Shown: positions 20,920 to 32,200, counted from the first letter of the stretch. The stretch is DNA of 64,000 nucleotides from Armillaria gallica (GCA_037576215.1 JBANDB010000010.1:1736001-1800000); one strand, 5' to 3'. Made by a program: numbers and translations. The notes: generated by a model from the sequence alone, not told the origin.

Positions 20920-21510
20920 TGCTTTTATGATGATACACATCGACCAAATACGGAGAATCGGGTTATCGCCTACGATGTTCCTCTCTCATAATCCTAGTTA
21001 TACTGACTCTCTTATATCATCAGTGAACAATTCTGATACTAATGAACGTCTGTACAGATGCGGTGCAGCGCTGGTGCGAACTAGTGTTGTGGGGTTCGAT
21101 CTGTCTCATCTCTTCCGGAACGACTCTATATCTTACCCTGATGGCATCGAGATGGAGATGTATGATTCAGGCGGATTCTCTCTTTTCTGTCTAGACGACG
21201 TAAATTGCTACCCGATGGGCGTCCAATATCCCTGCGTGGAAAATATACCTGCTTGCGTATCGTCTGGTCCGACGTCACTCCACATTTTCTTTTTTCTTTC
21301 CCAATATTTGACGGCATGGCTGAGTGCGTATTAATGGTATCCAGTGAACCAATACGCCCATCATCAGCTCAAACCATGAACGGTCTGGACCTTGGTTGCG
21401 TGATATCCCATCCGTCATCGCCACCCATCCTGCATACCGCACTAAGTAGCGAGAGACGTTCGTATCACCGGCCCACACTGGTCCCAGCCCCGTCTAGAGA
21501 GCAAGAATGG
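20920..21510. repeat. Dispersed segment R, copy R3
   Basis: Counterpart of R1 (15340-16020), ending about 300 bp before the broken F-box gene at 21803. An open frame of 135 codons (20927-21334) spans the segment, but R1 has indels in the same place, so coding is unlikely. Confidence 0.6.
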
Positions 21511-21802
21511 CGGAAGAGAGTTAATGCGCTCACGCCACATACGCGTTCGAGGCCCCCAAGTTCTTTCTTTTGGGCGTCCATGATACTCTTTCTGTGCGCC
21601 ATGCGTTCGCCACTGCGGTCTCTGAGCGCCCGGTATTTTTGAAGACCTCGTAAAACCGGGTGTTGATGTGAATATTTTACTGATCCCGCTCTCCCTCTCT
21701 CAATTCCGCTTCTCGTCGAGTACTTGCATCAATACTCTTCTGTTCTGTGAGTAGATTTGCACCGACAGGGTATCCCCTTACTAATGGGCATTTTTTTGAA
21801 GT

Positions 21803-23194
21803 ATGACGGACCACCGAATCGTGCACATTCTTCGTAGTGCCGGTTTCCTACCCGATACCGACAGGTTATGGATCCATGAAGCCCTTATAACGGCAGAGGA
21901 AGAAATAACTCTTCTCAACACCTCAATAGCTCAACTCGAAAGCAAACGAGATGCTCTCACTCTGCGTGCAGCAATGTGCCGCTAAGTACTTGCCCCAATT
22001 CGTAGTCTACCGCGCGATATGCTCCAAGAGATTTTTTCTTGGACATGCGGTCTCGGAGTGGACCGGGAATGGCGCGCGCCGTGGTTATTAGGCCAGGTAT
22101 GCAGCTCGTGGCGCGATGTCATTTCTGACCTCTCCCTTCTTGTGGTCTACCATGGTCGCCCCGCTCCCCAGTGTTCAACCACACCTGTTAGCCGAAGCTT
22201 TCCGACGCTCAGGGAGCCACCCACTGAGTATGGCGTCGACGTTCAAACACGCTCTCACAAAAGACAACCTGCTGGACATTTTCCTCAAACACTGTGCCCG
22301 ATGGAGGTTTATGAAGATCGATGCGTCCGGATTGCCAAGTCGTGATGTCGACGCGCTTATGCAGCAACTATCTGTCGTCTCCAGGAAGTTGCCCTTACTG
22401 GAGGAAGTATGCATTGATGTGGGTACCAACGGCCTTCTGCGTTTCTCCGATACGTTCGACGTGGCTGACTCTCTTCGGAGAGTAGACCTCTGTCGTTTCG
22501 TGCTCTTTCAAACACCGATAGACGAGCGACGACTCACCCATCTTTCGGCGACCTTAACTCATATCTCAGACGTTGAGCACATCATGTCCTTTCCCTTCCT
22601 CACCGAATGCCATCTTTCTGTGTATAGACCCATATTCCAGTCGTCCTCTCCAATCCGTGTCACAAACGAGCGAATCATCCGGTTCTCCACCAACGACACC
22701 CAAATATTGGAGCCCGTCACTCTTCCGACACTACAGACGTTGAGGATTGCAGGATGCAGGGCCGAGTCCGGCGTATTGACAGCTTTCATGCTTAGGTCGG
22801 CGTGTAAGCTGCAGAGCTTCGTTACCGATACGTCGTCTGGCGTCCGTGATTTATCCTCGGTGAAGAAATTGACGGTTCACGTCAACCGGGAGAACATCGT
22901 GGTCTCCGTTTTTCATCAGTACATGTGCCCTAGAACCCTCCCTGGGTTGTGCGAGCTGGCTATAACTATTCCGCCATACTTTTTGTGACGTATGCGAAGA
23001 CACTGGTGGATGTCCTGAGGAAACGCATGAAAACGCATGCAGTTTCGTTGATGCTGGTGTGCGCAGATCATGACAGTCGGATCATAAAGCAGTTAAAGTA
23101 ATGTGGGTTAGATTTGTTGGAGAATGAGGGGCTTCATGTTGATGTCGAGTATCGTTCCTCCGAAGAGTATCGACTGGATTCTCCTTGGCTTTGA
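21803..23194 (+). pseudogene. F-box-like protein, broken copy 2
   Basis: Starts at the ATG at 21803, has an N-terminal helical part (EEEITLLNTSIAQLESKRD), then an in-frame TAA at 21983-21985 just before the F-box motif VLAPIRSLPRDMLQEIFSW. A one-base insertion near 22121 (ATT-T-CTG) shifts the frame after SSWRDVI; the main part then continues in the frame of 22116-22988 (LLEEVCIDVGTNGLLRFSD and onward). A further shift near 22985 separates the C-terminal end (ADHDSRIIKQLK). There are at least three independent lesions, so it is not a functional F-box gene unless the assembly is wrong. The stretch from about 22190 is nearly identical to 26755-27760. Confidence 0.8.
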
Positions 23195-24235
23195 AGTTGG
23201 TACGTTGCAAATGCAATGTGCTTTGATCTGTTGGCACTAACAAAATAGGAGGGAACAAGATAAAATTGTCCCTACTTCGGAAATTTGCACGCGCCCGAGA
23301 ATGGCTTTGTATTCTTAAAAGTACTATGGGAAACTACAGTTTCCTCCCTCTTATATCAACTGTAGCTGCTGTGGATATACGACCCAACAGTCTTGCCTTC
23401 TTGAACCCCCAGAACTTCATGTGATGGACGAGCTTTATGATAAGCTCTTGCTTGGTTTGTTGGACCTCGCACTACCCTGCTAACTTTTTTCAAGATAATC
23501 TGAGCTCGCTCGTGTTAGTAGTCTCTTACAGTGATGGCAGCCGGACTGTGCTATCACTTGATTATCATTCTCGTAGTGCCGTGGTGGACTGATAGCGTTG
23601 TTAGTGTTGTTAACGGCACAAGGTCCCAACAAGGATCGGCCGGGCCCATAACCCTGACATGGCGAGTCATGTGCTATGGCCACGAAGGCTCATACCGTTG
23701 TGATCATGCTGTTGAGTGAGTCGTGCAGAGTAGAGACTCTTCATGGGGTGCACAAGAAATGATTTCAAACTCCGAACCTGATGAAGCTCAAGCTGAACAT
23801 CCGTAAATATACAAGACGCGCGCCGTAACGAATATGATGCAAACACTGTCGAATCTTTCAGACGGGTTCAGCAAATCTATCCTTGAAAAACACGGAGTAG
23901 CAAACCAATGTTCTCGCGTTCATAGATCGAGCAGACCAAAAACTTTCTTGAACCCTCCCTAACGCCTTTTTCGATTTTCCTCTGCAGCATAAAACTCAAA
24001 TAAACCTTAAGAATTTATCAGATAACCGTACAATACGATGGCGCAATCTCTAACGCAAAGAGAAAGACTGCCAGAGGAGTCACCATCAGTAACGCTGCAC
24101 TAAATCTTCAGTCACGCCATATGTGATACTTGAACATTCAAGCCCGTCTCAAAGTGTTACAGAATGTAGCTGCCAGGATCGGTAATGCCATACAAATACA
24201 ACGCCCCTCTCTTACCCCCGGCCTTGACCATATCG
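23195..24235. other. Duplicated 3' flank, no gene
   Basis: The part at about 23390-23560 matches 27985-28130, including the stretch CAAGATAATCTGA-CTCGCTCG that overlaps the 3' end of the kinase-like gene at 28111. The F-box duplication therefore extends past the gene. The remainder shows nothing I can support. Confidence 0.5.
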
Positions 24236-25576
24236 TTAGGGCTTGCGCTCGAGGCCGGCGGCGAACAGCGACGAGGAAAAGAGGCGTGCATTCTGGCGAC
24301 GCTCGGAGTATATTGATTCGCCTTGTAGTCGACTATCCTCATCTTTGAACTTGGTACGCCATAGCTTAGTATTAGCAACGTTATTCTGTTTCTGTTGGGA
24401 TTCAGGAGCCAGTTCGGCCGAGATGATCTTGAGAAGGGAATAAGTACGTTTGAAGGGCCCGGATCTTTGTATAAAACACTTACATTGTCGTTGTTCCCAT
24501 ATGCCTTCCTAACAATTCGTTCGGTTGCGTTCCGCGAGAATAAGGCCGATGTTGTCCGGTTGATTATTTGCGTATTGGATTCGTCTGAAGTAGGTAGTTC
24601 CGCTACGTCCTTTGCCAGCCTGACAATCATAAGTTGCTTTGCGACCGTAAAAGCTGTGGAGTTGTGATAAGCCAACTTGTTCAGACTAGTCTTTATGCCA
24701 GAGACCGGCAATGCAGAGTTCAGTTCAAATGAGGTTGATGTAGAGTTCAGCCAATCGTCAACAGTAAGCCGACGAAGACGTGTGTCAAGGAAAACACGGC
24801 CCACATAAACGTTTTGTTCGTGACGGCGCATCCGTAGAAGGAGGACGAATCGTTCGTCGCGCTCAAGTGCGAGAAATGGCTGACGAAGCAGGTCGTGCTG
24901 GGAAACGGACTTTGTGGGCCGAGCGTTTTCTGACCATTTCGGAAAATAGGAAGGAGAAGAAGGCAGAACAGGTACTGCGAGAATAGCCGAGTAAATTGGC
25001 AAGGATGGCAGTTGTTCAAAGCATGCAGGCAGATGATCTGGATGGTCCTTAAACAGGAAGACCTGACGATCTGTAGGGAATGTGACCAACTGTCTGAAGG
25101 AGGAATTGATACAAGCGGCATAAGGAGAAGGGTGAAGACGGCTGCGAGCGATAGCAAAGCTGTGGATAGATCCACCCGCTGAGGGGATTGTCTGGTAGTA
25201 ATCGATAAGATAAGAGGAATGCCCAGATGCTGCAAGCACCGCGAGTACGAATCCCTCGCACGAATAAGTTCGAGGAAATTCTTGGCTTTCCAGGGCCGCG
25301 CGAAACTCTTCACTTGACAAGTGTCGAAGCAGGTATTTTGTTTTTAATGCATCGGACTTGAGGATTTTCAAGAAGTGCGCAAGGGCGGTGAAGGTGTCGT
25401 ACGTCTCGGTCTTCCACGTAGTATCCACGGCTAGGCAGAGCTTTCGAAATTGAGACTCGGATGGTCTGGTAGTCAGCGCGAAAATTAGTGGTAGAATCAC
25501 AGAAACAAAAAGCAGAAAATACTCCCAAGTCAATGCTAGAAGTTTTCAAACTGCTAAAGGGCGTGACGGAAGACAT
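24236..25576 (-). CDS. Unknown protein, 405 residues, three exons
   Basis: Exons 25523-25576, 24484-25455 and 24236-24427 keep frame. Intron two (24428-24483) has a perfect GTAAGT donor; splicing it replaces a ragged tail with a good C-terminus (LWRTKFKDEDSRLQGESIY, then SSSLFAAGLERKP). The first junction (intron 25456-25522) is less sure: the main frame has no ATG of its own near its start, and the ATG at 25576 is the best candidate. The protein is mixed alpha/beta in look (FTALAHFLKILKSDALKTK, then SEEFRAALESQEFPRTY, then YVGRVFLDTRLRRLTVDDW), with no clear membrane segment once spliced. I do not recognise it. It is divergent from small-family copy B with 155 bp between the two start codons. 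Confidence 0.6.
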
Positions 25577-25731
25577 AGTGGTGGTTTGAAAAAGGCCTGT
25601 ACAGCGTACTTAAACCCGAATCGCCAGAATTCGGCCCGAGGCTACCGTCCCGATCGGGATTACAAAGCGTTACATAATTATCATGCTCGGTGGGCGGCTG
25701 CTTCAAGGTCATTTCCTTCTCCTCTTCCAAC
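25577..25731. promoter_or_regulatory. Divergent intergenic region
   Basis: The 155 bp between the starts of the 405-residue unknown gene (minus) and small-family copy B (plus); it must hold both promoters if both models are right. No clear TATA or CCAAT box stands out. Confidence 0.35.
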
Positions 25732-26215
25732 ATGTCATACTCAACCACGGGATCAGCTACAAGCTCTGGCTCGAGCAATATCCGTAAATCTGACGAACAT
25801 CCCATAGCTGTAGAATTCAGAAAGTGGCAGGTATGGTCAACTCACGTTCCAGAATCCAGATTCTAATACTTCCTGCTAGACGCTCCTTTCCGACGCTACA
25901 CCCCAATTGACGGACGACTTATTTGATCGCACGGCAAGATCCATCCGCAATGCACATGAAATAATTGCTAATTGGTATGCTCCTCTAGGTGGATGAAGCT
26001 ACCCAAAAACAGCGGGAACAAGCTTACTTGGATGCAGCCGAAGCTGCTACGAAAGATCTCAACCGAGACTTCATGAAATGGTGCGAGGATCATGAAGAAG
26101 AACTAGGTGAGTCCCGAATGGCGGTTCTATACTTGGTATTTATACGTTCCAATTAGCGGCGTGGTCGGACGCCTGTGCATATCGCGGAGATGACATCGAC
26201 CTTATAGATCCATAG
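25732..26215 (+). CDS. Small four-exon family, copy B
   Basis: Exons 25732-25830, 25880-25951, 25989-26106 and 26157-26215 give 115 residues. Introns are 49, 37 and 50 nt. The second intron starts with GC (GCACATG) where copies A and C have GT, so it would be a GC-AG intron or a damaged donor. The protein parallels copy C throughout: Ser-rich start, SDEHPIAVEFRKWQ, LLSDATPQLTDD, EQAYLDAAEAATKDLNRDF, MKWCEDHEEEL, ACAYRGDDIDL. Differences from copy C are mostly conservative, which suggests past coding constraint. Function unknown; small, charged and helical, without targeting signals, so cytosolic or nuclear is the default guess. Confidence 0.68.
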
Positions 26216-26747
26216 AGTTGAACATAGGGGCATTGCATTTCCCGCTCTTTTTACTGCCTTCTTTTTTTGTATGATCCCACTGTAGCCCAATCAACGTCTT
26301 TTGTCGCATTCTACAACGTTCCAGAGTTTTTTTCACGGCAAGCACCTTATGCGAAAGCAACAGGCCACCCGGCATCAATCTGTGGATAGGGATGCCACGT
26401 ATGCTGCAACAACGATGAGAGCCTCTACCCATACCTCATCCATGCCACGTTGAATGGTTCCTTAGCTGTGACAATGGGTTTTCATACACGACATGCTACA
26501 CCCTGACAAGCCTCTATGAGGTGGTCGCAAGTATATTATCAATGGCGCCAAACGTGTATGTGCTTCTTGTAACGTTCGCCCTTTTTTATCCACATCCACA
26601 AGTTGAACGTTGAACGACGACAAAACATTCTAATGGCGACGGGTCGTAGTCTGAGGCTGGAGAAATGTCCGTACGCAGGTCGATACAGAAGCAATGTAAG
26701 TGTGCTTTTGGACCTATGGCGATCTGCCTTCATCCCTGATTCCGTCT
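26216..26747. repeat. 3' flank of small-family copy B
   Basis: The first about 270 bp match the flank of copy C (18450-18764, inverted). The rest leads into the third F-box copy and holds no supported gene. Confidence 0.5.
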
Positions 26748-27760
26748 TATCCAAAGCTCTCCGACGCTCAGGGAGCCACCCACTGGGTATGGCGTTGACG
26801 TTCAAACGCGCTCTCCCAAAGGGACAACCTGCTGGACATTTTCCTCAAACACTGTGCCCGATGGAGGTTTATGAAGATCAATGCGTCCGGATTGCCAAGT
26901 CGTGATGTCGACGCGCTTTTGCAGCAACTATCTATTATTCTCAAAACCGTCCCCGCACCCTTACTGGAGGAAGTATGTATTGATGTGGGTACCAACGGCC
27001 TTCTGCGTTCCACCGATACGTTCGACGTGGCTGACTCTCTTCGGAGAGTAGACCTCCGTCGTTCCGTGCTCTTTCAAACACCGATAGACGAGCGATGACT
27101 CACCCATCTTTCGGCGACCTTAACTCATATCTCAGACGTTGAGCACATCATGTCCTTTCCCTTCCTCACCGAATGCCATCTTTCTGTGTATAGACCCATA
27201 TTCCAGTCGTCCTCTCCAATCCGTGTCACAAATGAGCGAATCATCCGGTTCTCCACCAACGACACCCAAATATTGGAGCCCGTCACTCTTCCGACACTAC
27301 AGACGTTGAGGATTGCAGGATGCAGGGCCGAGTCCGGCGTATTGACAGCTTTCATGCTTAGGTCGGCGTGTAAGCTGCAGAGCTTCGTTACCGATACGTC
27401 GTCTGGTGTCCGTCTAGACGATTTTTTCTCGGTGAAGAAAATGAGGGTTCACGTCAACCGGGAGAACATCGTGTTCTCCCTTTTTCATCAGCTCATGTGC
27501 CCTAGAACCCTCCCTGAGTCGTGCGAGCTAGCGATAACTATTTCGCCAAACTTTGTGATGTACGCGAAGACAGTGGTGGATGTCCTGAGGAAACGCATGG
27601 AGACACAGACGGTTTCGTCGATGCTGGTGTGCGCAGATCATGACAGTCGGATCATAAAGCAATTAAAGCATATGGGTTAGATTCGTTGGAGAATGAGGGG
27701 CTTCGTGTTGATGTCGAGCATGGTTCCTCAGAGTGTCGGCTGGATTCTCTTTGGCTTTGA
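26748..27760 (+). pseudogene. F-box-like protein, broken copy 3 (fragment)
   Basis: Nearly identical to 22190-23194 but lacking the F-box part. An extra G run at about 26819-26823 (AAAGGGACAAC against AAAAGACAAC in copy 2) shifts the frame; GACGAGCGA-CGA in copy 2 is GACGAGCGA-TGA here (27096-27098), a nonsense change at a CpG; a third stop (TAG) follows KQLKHMG near 27678. In other places it is better preserved than copy 2 (NFVMYAKTVVDVLRKRMETQ is in frame here). The two copies therefore decayed separately after a recent duplication. Confidence 0.82.
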
Positions 27761-28110
27761 AGTCGGCATGATGTTTAGTACGCTGCATCGTTGATTCTGC
27801 CTGCAATGCAATGTACTTTGATGTGTTGGCAATAACGACATGGGAAGGGAGAGCCAGCATGGTCACAGCTCTAGAAATTTCTGCGTGCGCGCCTGTGGGA
27901 GATCTCGAGAATCCCTTCAAAATACACATTCGAACTATCGGTTTACAACGCAAACCTTGGCCTCTTTTTATTTATATAAACTACCAGAACTTCATGTGAC
28001 GGACACCTAACCTTTGCGATAGTCGGTATGCTCCTGCTTAGTTCCTTGGAACTCGCGCTAGCATGGCATGCTAAATTTGTTCAAGATAATCTGAATTCGC
28101 TCGCATATAA
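27761..28110. other. Duplicated flank between pseudogene and kinase-like gene
   Basis: Matches parts of 23195-23560. No gene. Confidence 0.5.
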
Positions 28111-29101
28111 CTATCTCTTACAGCGACTGCGAGGAGCAGCTAGCGTACAGCTTTCTCTGCACAAGTGAGACGCGTAATCCTGTAGCAGCTCGTGGGCTTT
28201 TGGATCGTCCTTGACTGCGAAAAGAATAAGACTATCAGGACAAGTCGAGTTGTACTTTGAAAGAGTTCTTACACTTCTTATCTCCCCACAGCTTGAGATA
28301 AAATGCCACTTCTATGAGCTCCGAGCATAGCATCCAACTAAGGGGTAACGAGTCCATGGTGGTCAGTGGTAGTTTGTGGTCGCATGGGGTAAGCTCCCCA
28401 TTCTTGAAATCGATAATCAGAGGTTGGTTCCGACGCGGATCCCACAAAAGGTGATCTTTGATTCCAGAGCCCAATTGTCCATGGGAGAATCCTGAGCAGT
28501 GCAAATCCTGCATCATAGATGCCAATGCCATCCTACCCGCAGTTCAGCTGGTATCAAAGTAGAGGTGCGCCTTAAGCACTTACCTGTTCTCAGGTGTGTC
28601 GTATGGCCCACCGGAACGCCAGGGAATTCCGCGGTGTTCCGTGATAGAGCAGACAACGGTGCCCCCCCAGGTCGTCTTTGCAGTCCATATTCCGTAATGG
28701 ATGGGAACAATCTTGCCTTGCAGGTGCTTGAGGTTGGTCGCATGAAAAGTGGCTTCCCTGATTAGATCCTTTCTAACGACATCCGGACAGCTACCCGTGC
28801 CAAACTCGACGTGAACTGCCATCTTGATTGCGAAACGAGGAGTGTTGGGATCGCGACGTTTGGATCCATGGAAGCACGCGACGAAGTGAATGGGACGATC
28901 GTTGGTGTAATCCTCCTCGCCATAGCGGCACAGAGCATCAAGCGTCATGGGCCTGCGCATGAAGCGGGGGTGGTCTGTTTCGAGAATTCCTTCGGGTAGC
29001 GAGTCAAAGGTGCAGTCGGATATGGGAACAGGATAAAAAAAATTCTCCTTTCGAACGAGTTCTATACGTATTCGACGGAATGTTGAATCGGTTGTAGACA
29101 T
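28111..29101 (-). CDS. Kinase-like domain protein, possible pseudokinase
   Basis: Exons 28584-29101, 28273-28532 and 28111-28214 keep frame and give 293 residues; introns are 51 and 58 nt with GTAAGT-like donors. The ATG at 29099-29101 is the first in frame. Kinase-like landmarks: FAIKMAVHVEFGTG (a possible Lys strand), a C-lobe with MQDLHCSGFSHGQL and LIIDFKNGELTPC. Related mushroom proteins usually carry HGD in the catalytic loop; here it is HGQ, so the catalytic Asp is replaced, while the metal-binding Asp of IDF remains. It is short for a protein kinase and resembles the compact aminoglycoside-phosphotransferase-like families. Probably catalytically impaired, if the family call is right. 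Confidence 0.65.
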
Positions 29102-29721
29102 TTTGTTTTCGCAGTCAATGGGAAAGGGGGTTGGCAAGGAACCAGGGAAAAAGAGGATTTCCAGAGATGTTCCCACGCCACAGACGCGTCTGTCATGCTT
29201 GTCCGTCGAAAAGCAATATTTGTCATTGAAAACTACTGAAAATGTAATGAGGATCCAGTATTCATCCTAGGGCGAACCGGCCGCCGCACCAAGTCAAGTG
29301 CAAAGTTACTAGCCCAACTCGCCCCTTCAGCTAGTCGCTTCTGTGTTCTGTGTCCCTGACGAATCCCAGACTTTAACGAGCTTCCCGGGCTAGATCACGG
29401 CATCGCGATGTACACGCCTGTGTGAACGGCACTTCCCCTACTGTTATTTCCTTGTACTTGGTACTATCCCTCAATCAGCCCTGCTCATAATATGTCCCTT
29501 GAACCGCGCCATCTGGTCTCAGGTTCGATCCCATCGGGACAGGAAAAACTTCGGCGTAGGGCAGCAAAGATGTGCACTTTATAGCGGTACACACGCAGTG
29601 TGCCGCAGGGAGAATGATTCAAGCGAGGACCGTGAGAGATATGCAAGGAGGGGACAACCAAGAGATGCAGCGAGCGTAAATTATTCTGAACTTTATGATG
29701 CATAGCTGGAAATATGTTCGA
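29102..29721. other. Intergenic, no gene recognised
   Basis: Region upstream of the kinase-like gene and downstream of the seven-helix gene. A GGTTCGATCCC stretch near 29522-29532 looks like a tRNA T-loop but no tRNA folds around it. Confidence 0.45.
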
Positions 29722-30947
29722 TCAGACAGCTGGAAACTTTGTAGACGAGCACTCGTCCCGCCTGTGCAGGGGATATTCGCCGACATCCATCTCAACGAGA
29801 TGGCTAACGTTGACTGCAACTGGAGCTCGATGATTCCGAGATAACCGTTGAGGGTGATCAGAGGCGGCTTGCGAGAAAGCAGTCAGGTCGCGTGAGCTGA
29901 TGCCTAGACTGACGCGAAGGATGATGGCTGTGAAAGTGATGCCGATTAATGGGGCAGTCTGGATTAGGGTCAGAGATGTTGCTATACCACCCGAACAAAA
30001 GACTCGGAGCTCACCAGGTCAAGGACTGTGTACTGAGCATTGGAATTGAGGCTATAGGTAATCATTAACGAAACAACAGAGGCCGAATATACAGCGGCAG
30101 ATTCGAGGATCATCATAAGAGCAGAACGAGCTGTGTTTACTTGAGCTAGGCCACGGATTGCCCGTTGAATGCTTAGGATCCGATAGGCGATGAGAGCTGT
30201 GATCATGTAAATTTGTCAGATCGGTGGCGCAGCTGCAGCGTTTCAACTCACAAGTGCAAACGACATTAGTGCATAAAGTCATCGAGATGAAACTCGTGAT
30301 CCAAGGAACTATAGCAGGAAGAAACACTTCCGCCCCAGGTGCTGCTTGAGAGAACGCCACGGTAGCACCAAATCCACCTACTGAAACAAAGCAAATTTGT
30401 GATCAGAACATACCAGCTCTGTATCAAGGATACTCACCGCCTGTTCCGCACAGCAGTAAGAAAGGACCCGGAATGATATACCACTTGCGATTCCACACGA
30501 CGTAACAACGATAAATCTGGGGAATTTTGATATGAGCGTGAGAGAAGCGAGAAGATGCAAAATACATCTACTCACGGCAAACCCGTCCCCAACAAGGGTC
30601 AAAATGACATAGATTGCTGTTTTAGCCGCCTGCAACGGATTTGAAAGGTTCGAATAGTAATCTAGTGCAGTGCCGTCAGCGTCAACAAATGCCTGCACGG
30701 CACGGACGATGTCCAATATTAGATGCTGGGAAATAAATAAAACTATAAGCAGACGAGGAAATGCTGGGGAACTAACCACTGTTGCTAATATCCAAATGAT
30801 GATCACGGTCGACAACAAATTCATGTTGATTCCTGATCGCTTCTGGAAGATGACCCAAAGGGCGGCGATAAATAGAACAGTAAACGAGCCTGATATCAAT
30901 TTTGTCAGAAGGGAATAGTCATAGGCCGCATCAAAGAGGGAGACCAT
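29722..30947 (-). CDS. Seven-helix-type integral membrane protein, unknown role
   Basis: Six exons: 30777-30947, 30576-30725, 30438-30516, 30252-30380, 30015-30196, 29722-29958, with five introns of 51-59 nt. All junctions keep frame and give 315 residues. Hydrophobic segments are regularly spaced (SGSFTVLFIAALWVIF, STVIIIWILATV, AIYVILTLVGDGFA, WYIIPGPFLLLC, VFLPAIVPWITSFISM, VYSASVVSLMITY, TAPLIGITFTAIIL), giving about seven helices. After the third comes IYRCYVVWNRKW, a motif of a large mushroom-specific family of uncharacterised membrane proteins. The C-terminal tail of about 50 residues is polar. It is not a classical pheromone receptor. Location is expected in the plasma or an internal membrane; the ligand, if any, is unknown. 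Confidence 0.8.
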
Positions 30948-32200
30948 ATAGCAGTGCCTCAAGCACCAAGGCTACAAACTAAAACGAGAACGAGTTAGCA
31001 GCAGACTAAGAATAACAAAATAGTGCTGACATTAGCTTTCTCTAGTGAGATAGACATGACAAAGCGCTGAGGCAAGAGCCGGCGCGATGGAAACAAAGTA
31101 AGTAGCGTGAAGAAAACTTTGAAGTGATGAGGCCAGTTTCCTTGATGACGCGGATATAAAGGCAGCACAAGACACTCGTTAAATCTCGTTGCGCATTGCC
31201 GCCATGTTTGTTGTCCCATCTGGGCCGCCTTCCTAGTGGCGACTGAGTGGTGCAAGGCTCAAATTCAACGCGGTTCAGTCACGATCGGATCAGTCGGCAT
31301 TCACCGGGACGTTTCCTTTTTTAGTTACTTCAAGGTCTGACACCCAGGTCTTTTTCGAATGACCTTCAATTATAAGTAAGTACCTAGGCGGTACCATCTC
31401 TATTCAACCCGTGCGACGTGGAGCCCGAGGCCTTAACATGGTCCTTTGCACCACTGGCCCTTCTTCCATCTCGATTCACAGATTCGTGATCTCGCTTAAC
31501 GAATAACGATACTCCACCGTTTTGATCAGATATCCATAGATCTATGGGTGGCCGCACTATAAGGAGGAATATGCCGGTAAACTTCTCTTGAGTTTCTTAA
31601 TTGTTGGTTTTTTTCTCAACCAAAAATTTAAATTTATAGTTTTCTTTTCTGGTTGAAATAGTACAGTTCCGCTCGAGTTCTCTCGTATGGGAGAACCCGT
31701 ACTATTAGCTCTCGGAGGTGTCGGATAGGTGCAATGTTCGAACCTTTAATCGTTTGATGGCGAACTTGAAACACCCCTTCTGAATCTGTCATCTTAGATT
31801 GCTAGCACCCTTCGACATAGAATCTACCACCCTTGCACATGTGGAGTTTTTATGCTTTCGCCTCCTACCGCGGATATCCCGCCCCGTTCCGCCCTGCAGG
31901 CTCTCAAATCACCCTGCCAGACGCCCATTGCAACCACGAAGGATAGCCGGATATCTATAACCATGGAAGACCTTAGTACGATAGTGTAGTGCATTTAGTA
32001 GGTAGTGCCAGTAGTTACTCCTCTGCGGCTACAGAGATGAGGGACTTTGTCGTCCGAGTCCGTGGTCTAACTCAAAGGTGATACTCCGCACGATACTTCT
32101 GGAACGTAGTCGAGCCATCGCACTTTATGAGAGCTCCAAAAGAAGACCTGCGTCATTGATATCTATTATAGTCTATATTCATCAGATGATTGAGTTGGTA
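30948..32200. other. Intergenic, no gene recognised
   Basis: A/T-rich in the middle (about 31590-31660, runs of T and TTTAAATTTATAG). No supported ORF or RNA. Confidence 0.45.

Noticed and set aside
22190..27760. RIP (repeat-induced point mutation) as the cause of the F-box lesions
   Set aside because: Only a few C-to-T changes are seen and the main lesions are indels; the copies remain nearly identical, unlike RIP-mutated repeats.
29500..29545. GGTTCGATCCC stretch resembling a tRNA T-loop
   Set aside because: The arms around it do not pair, there is no D-arm or anticodon arm at the right distance, and the whole unit would be too short.
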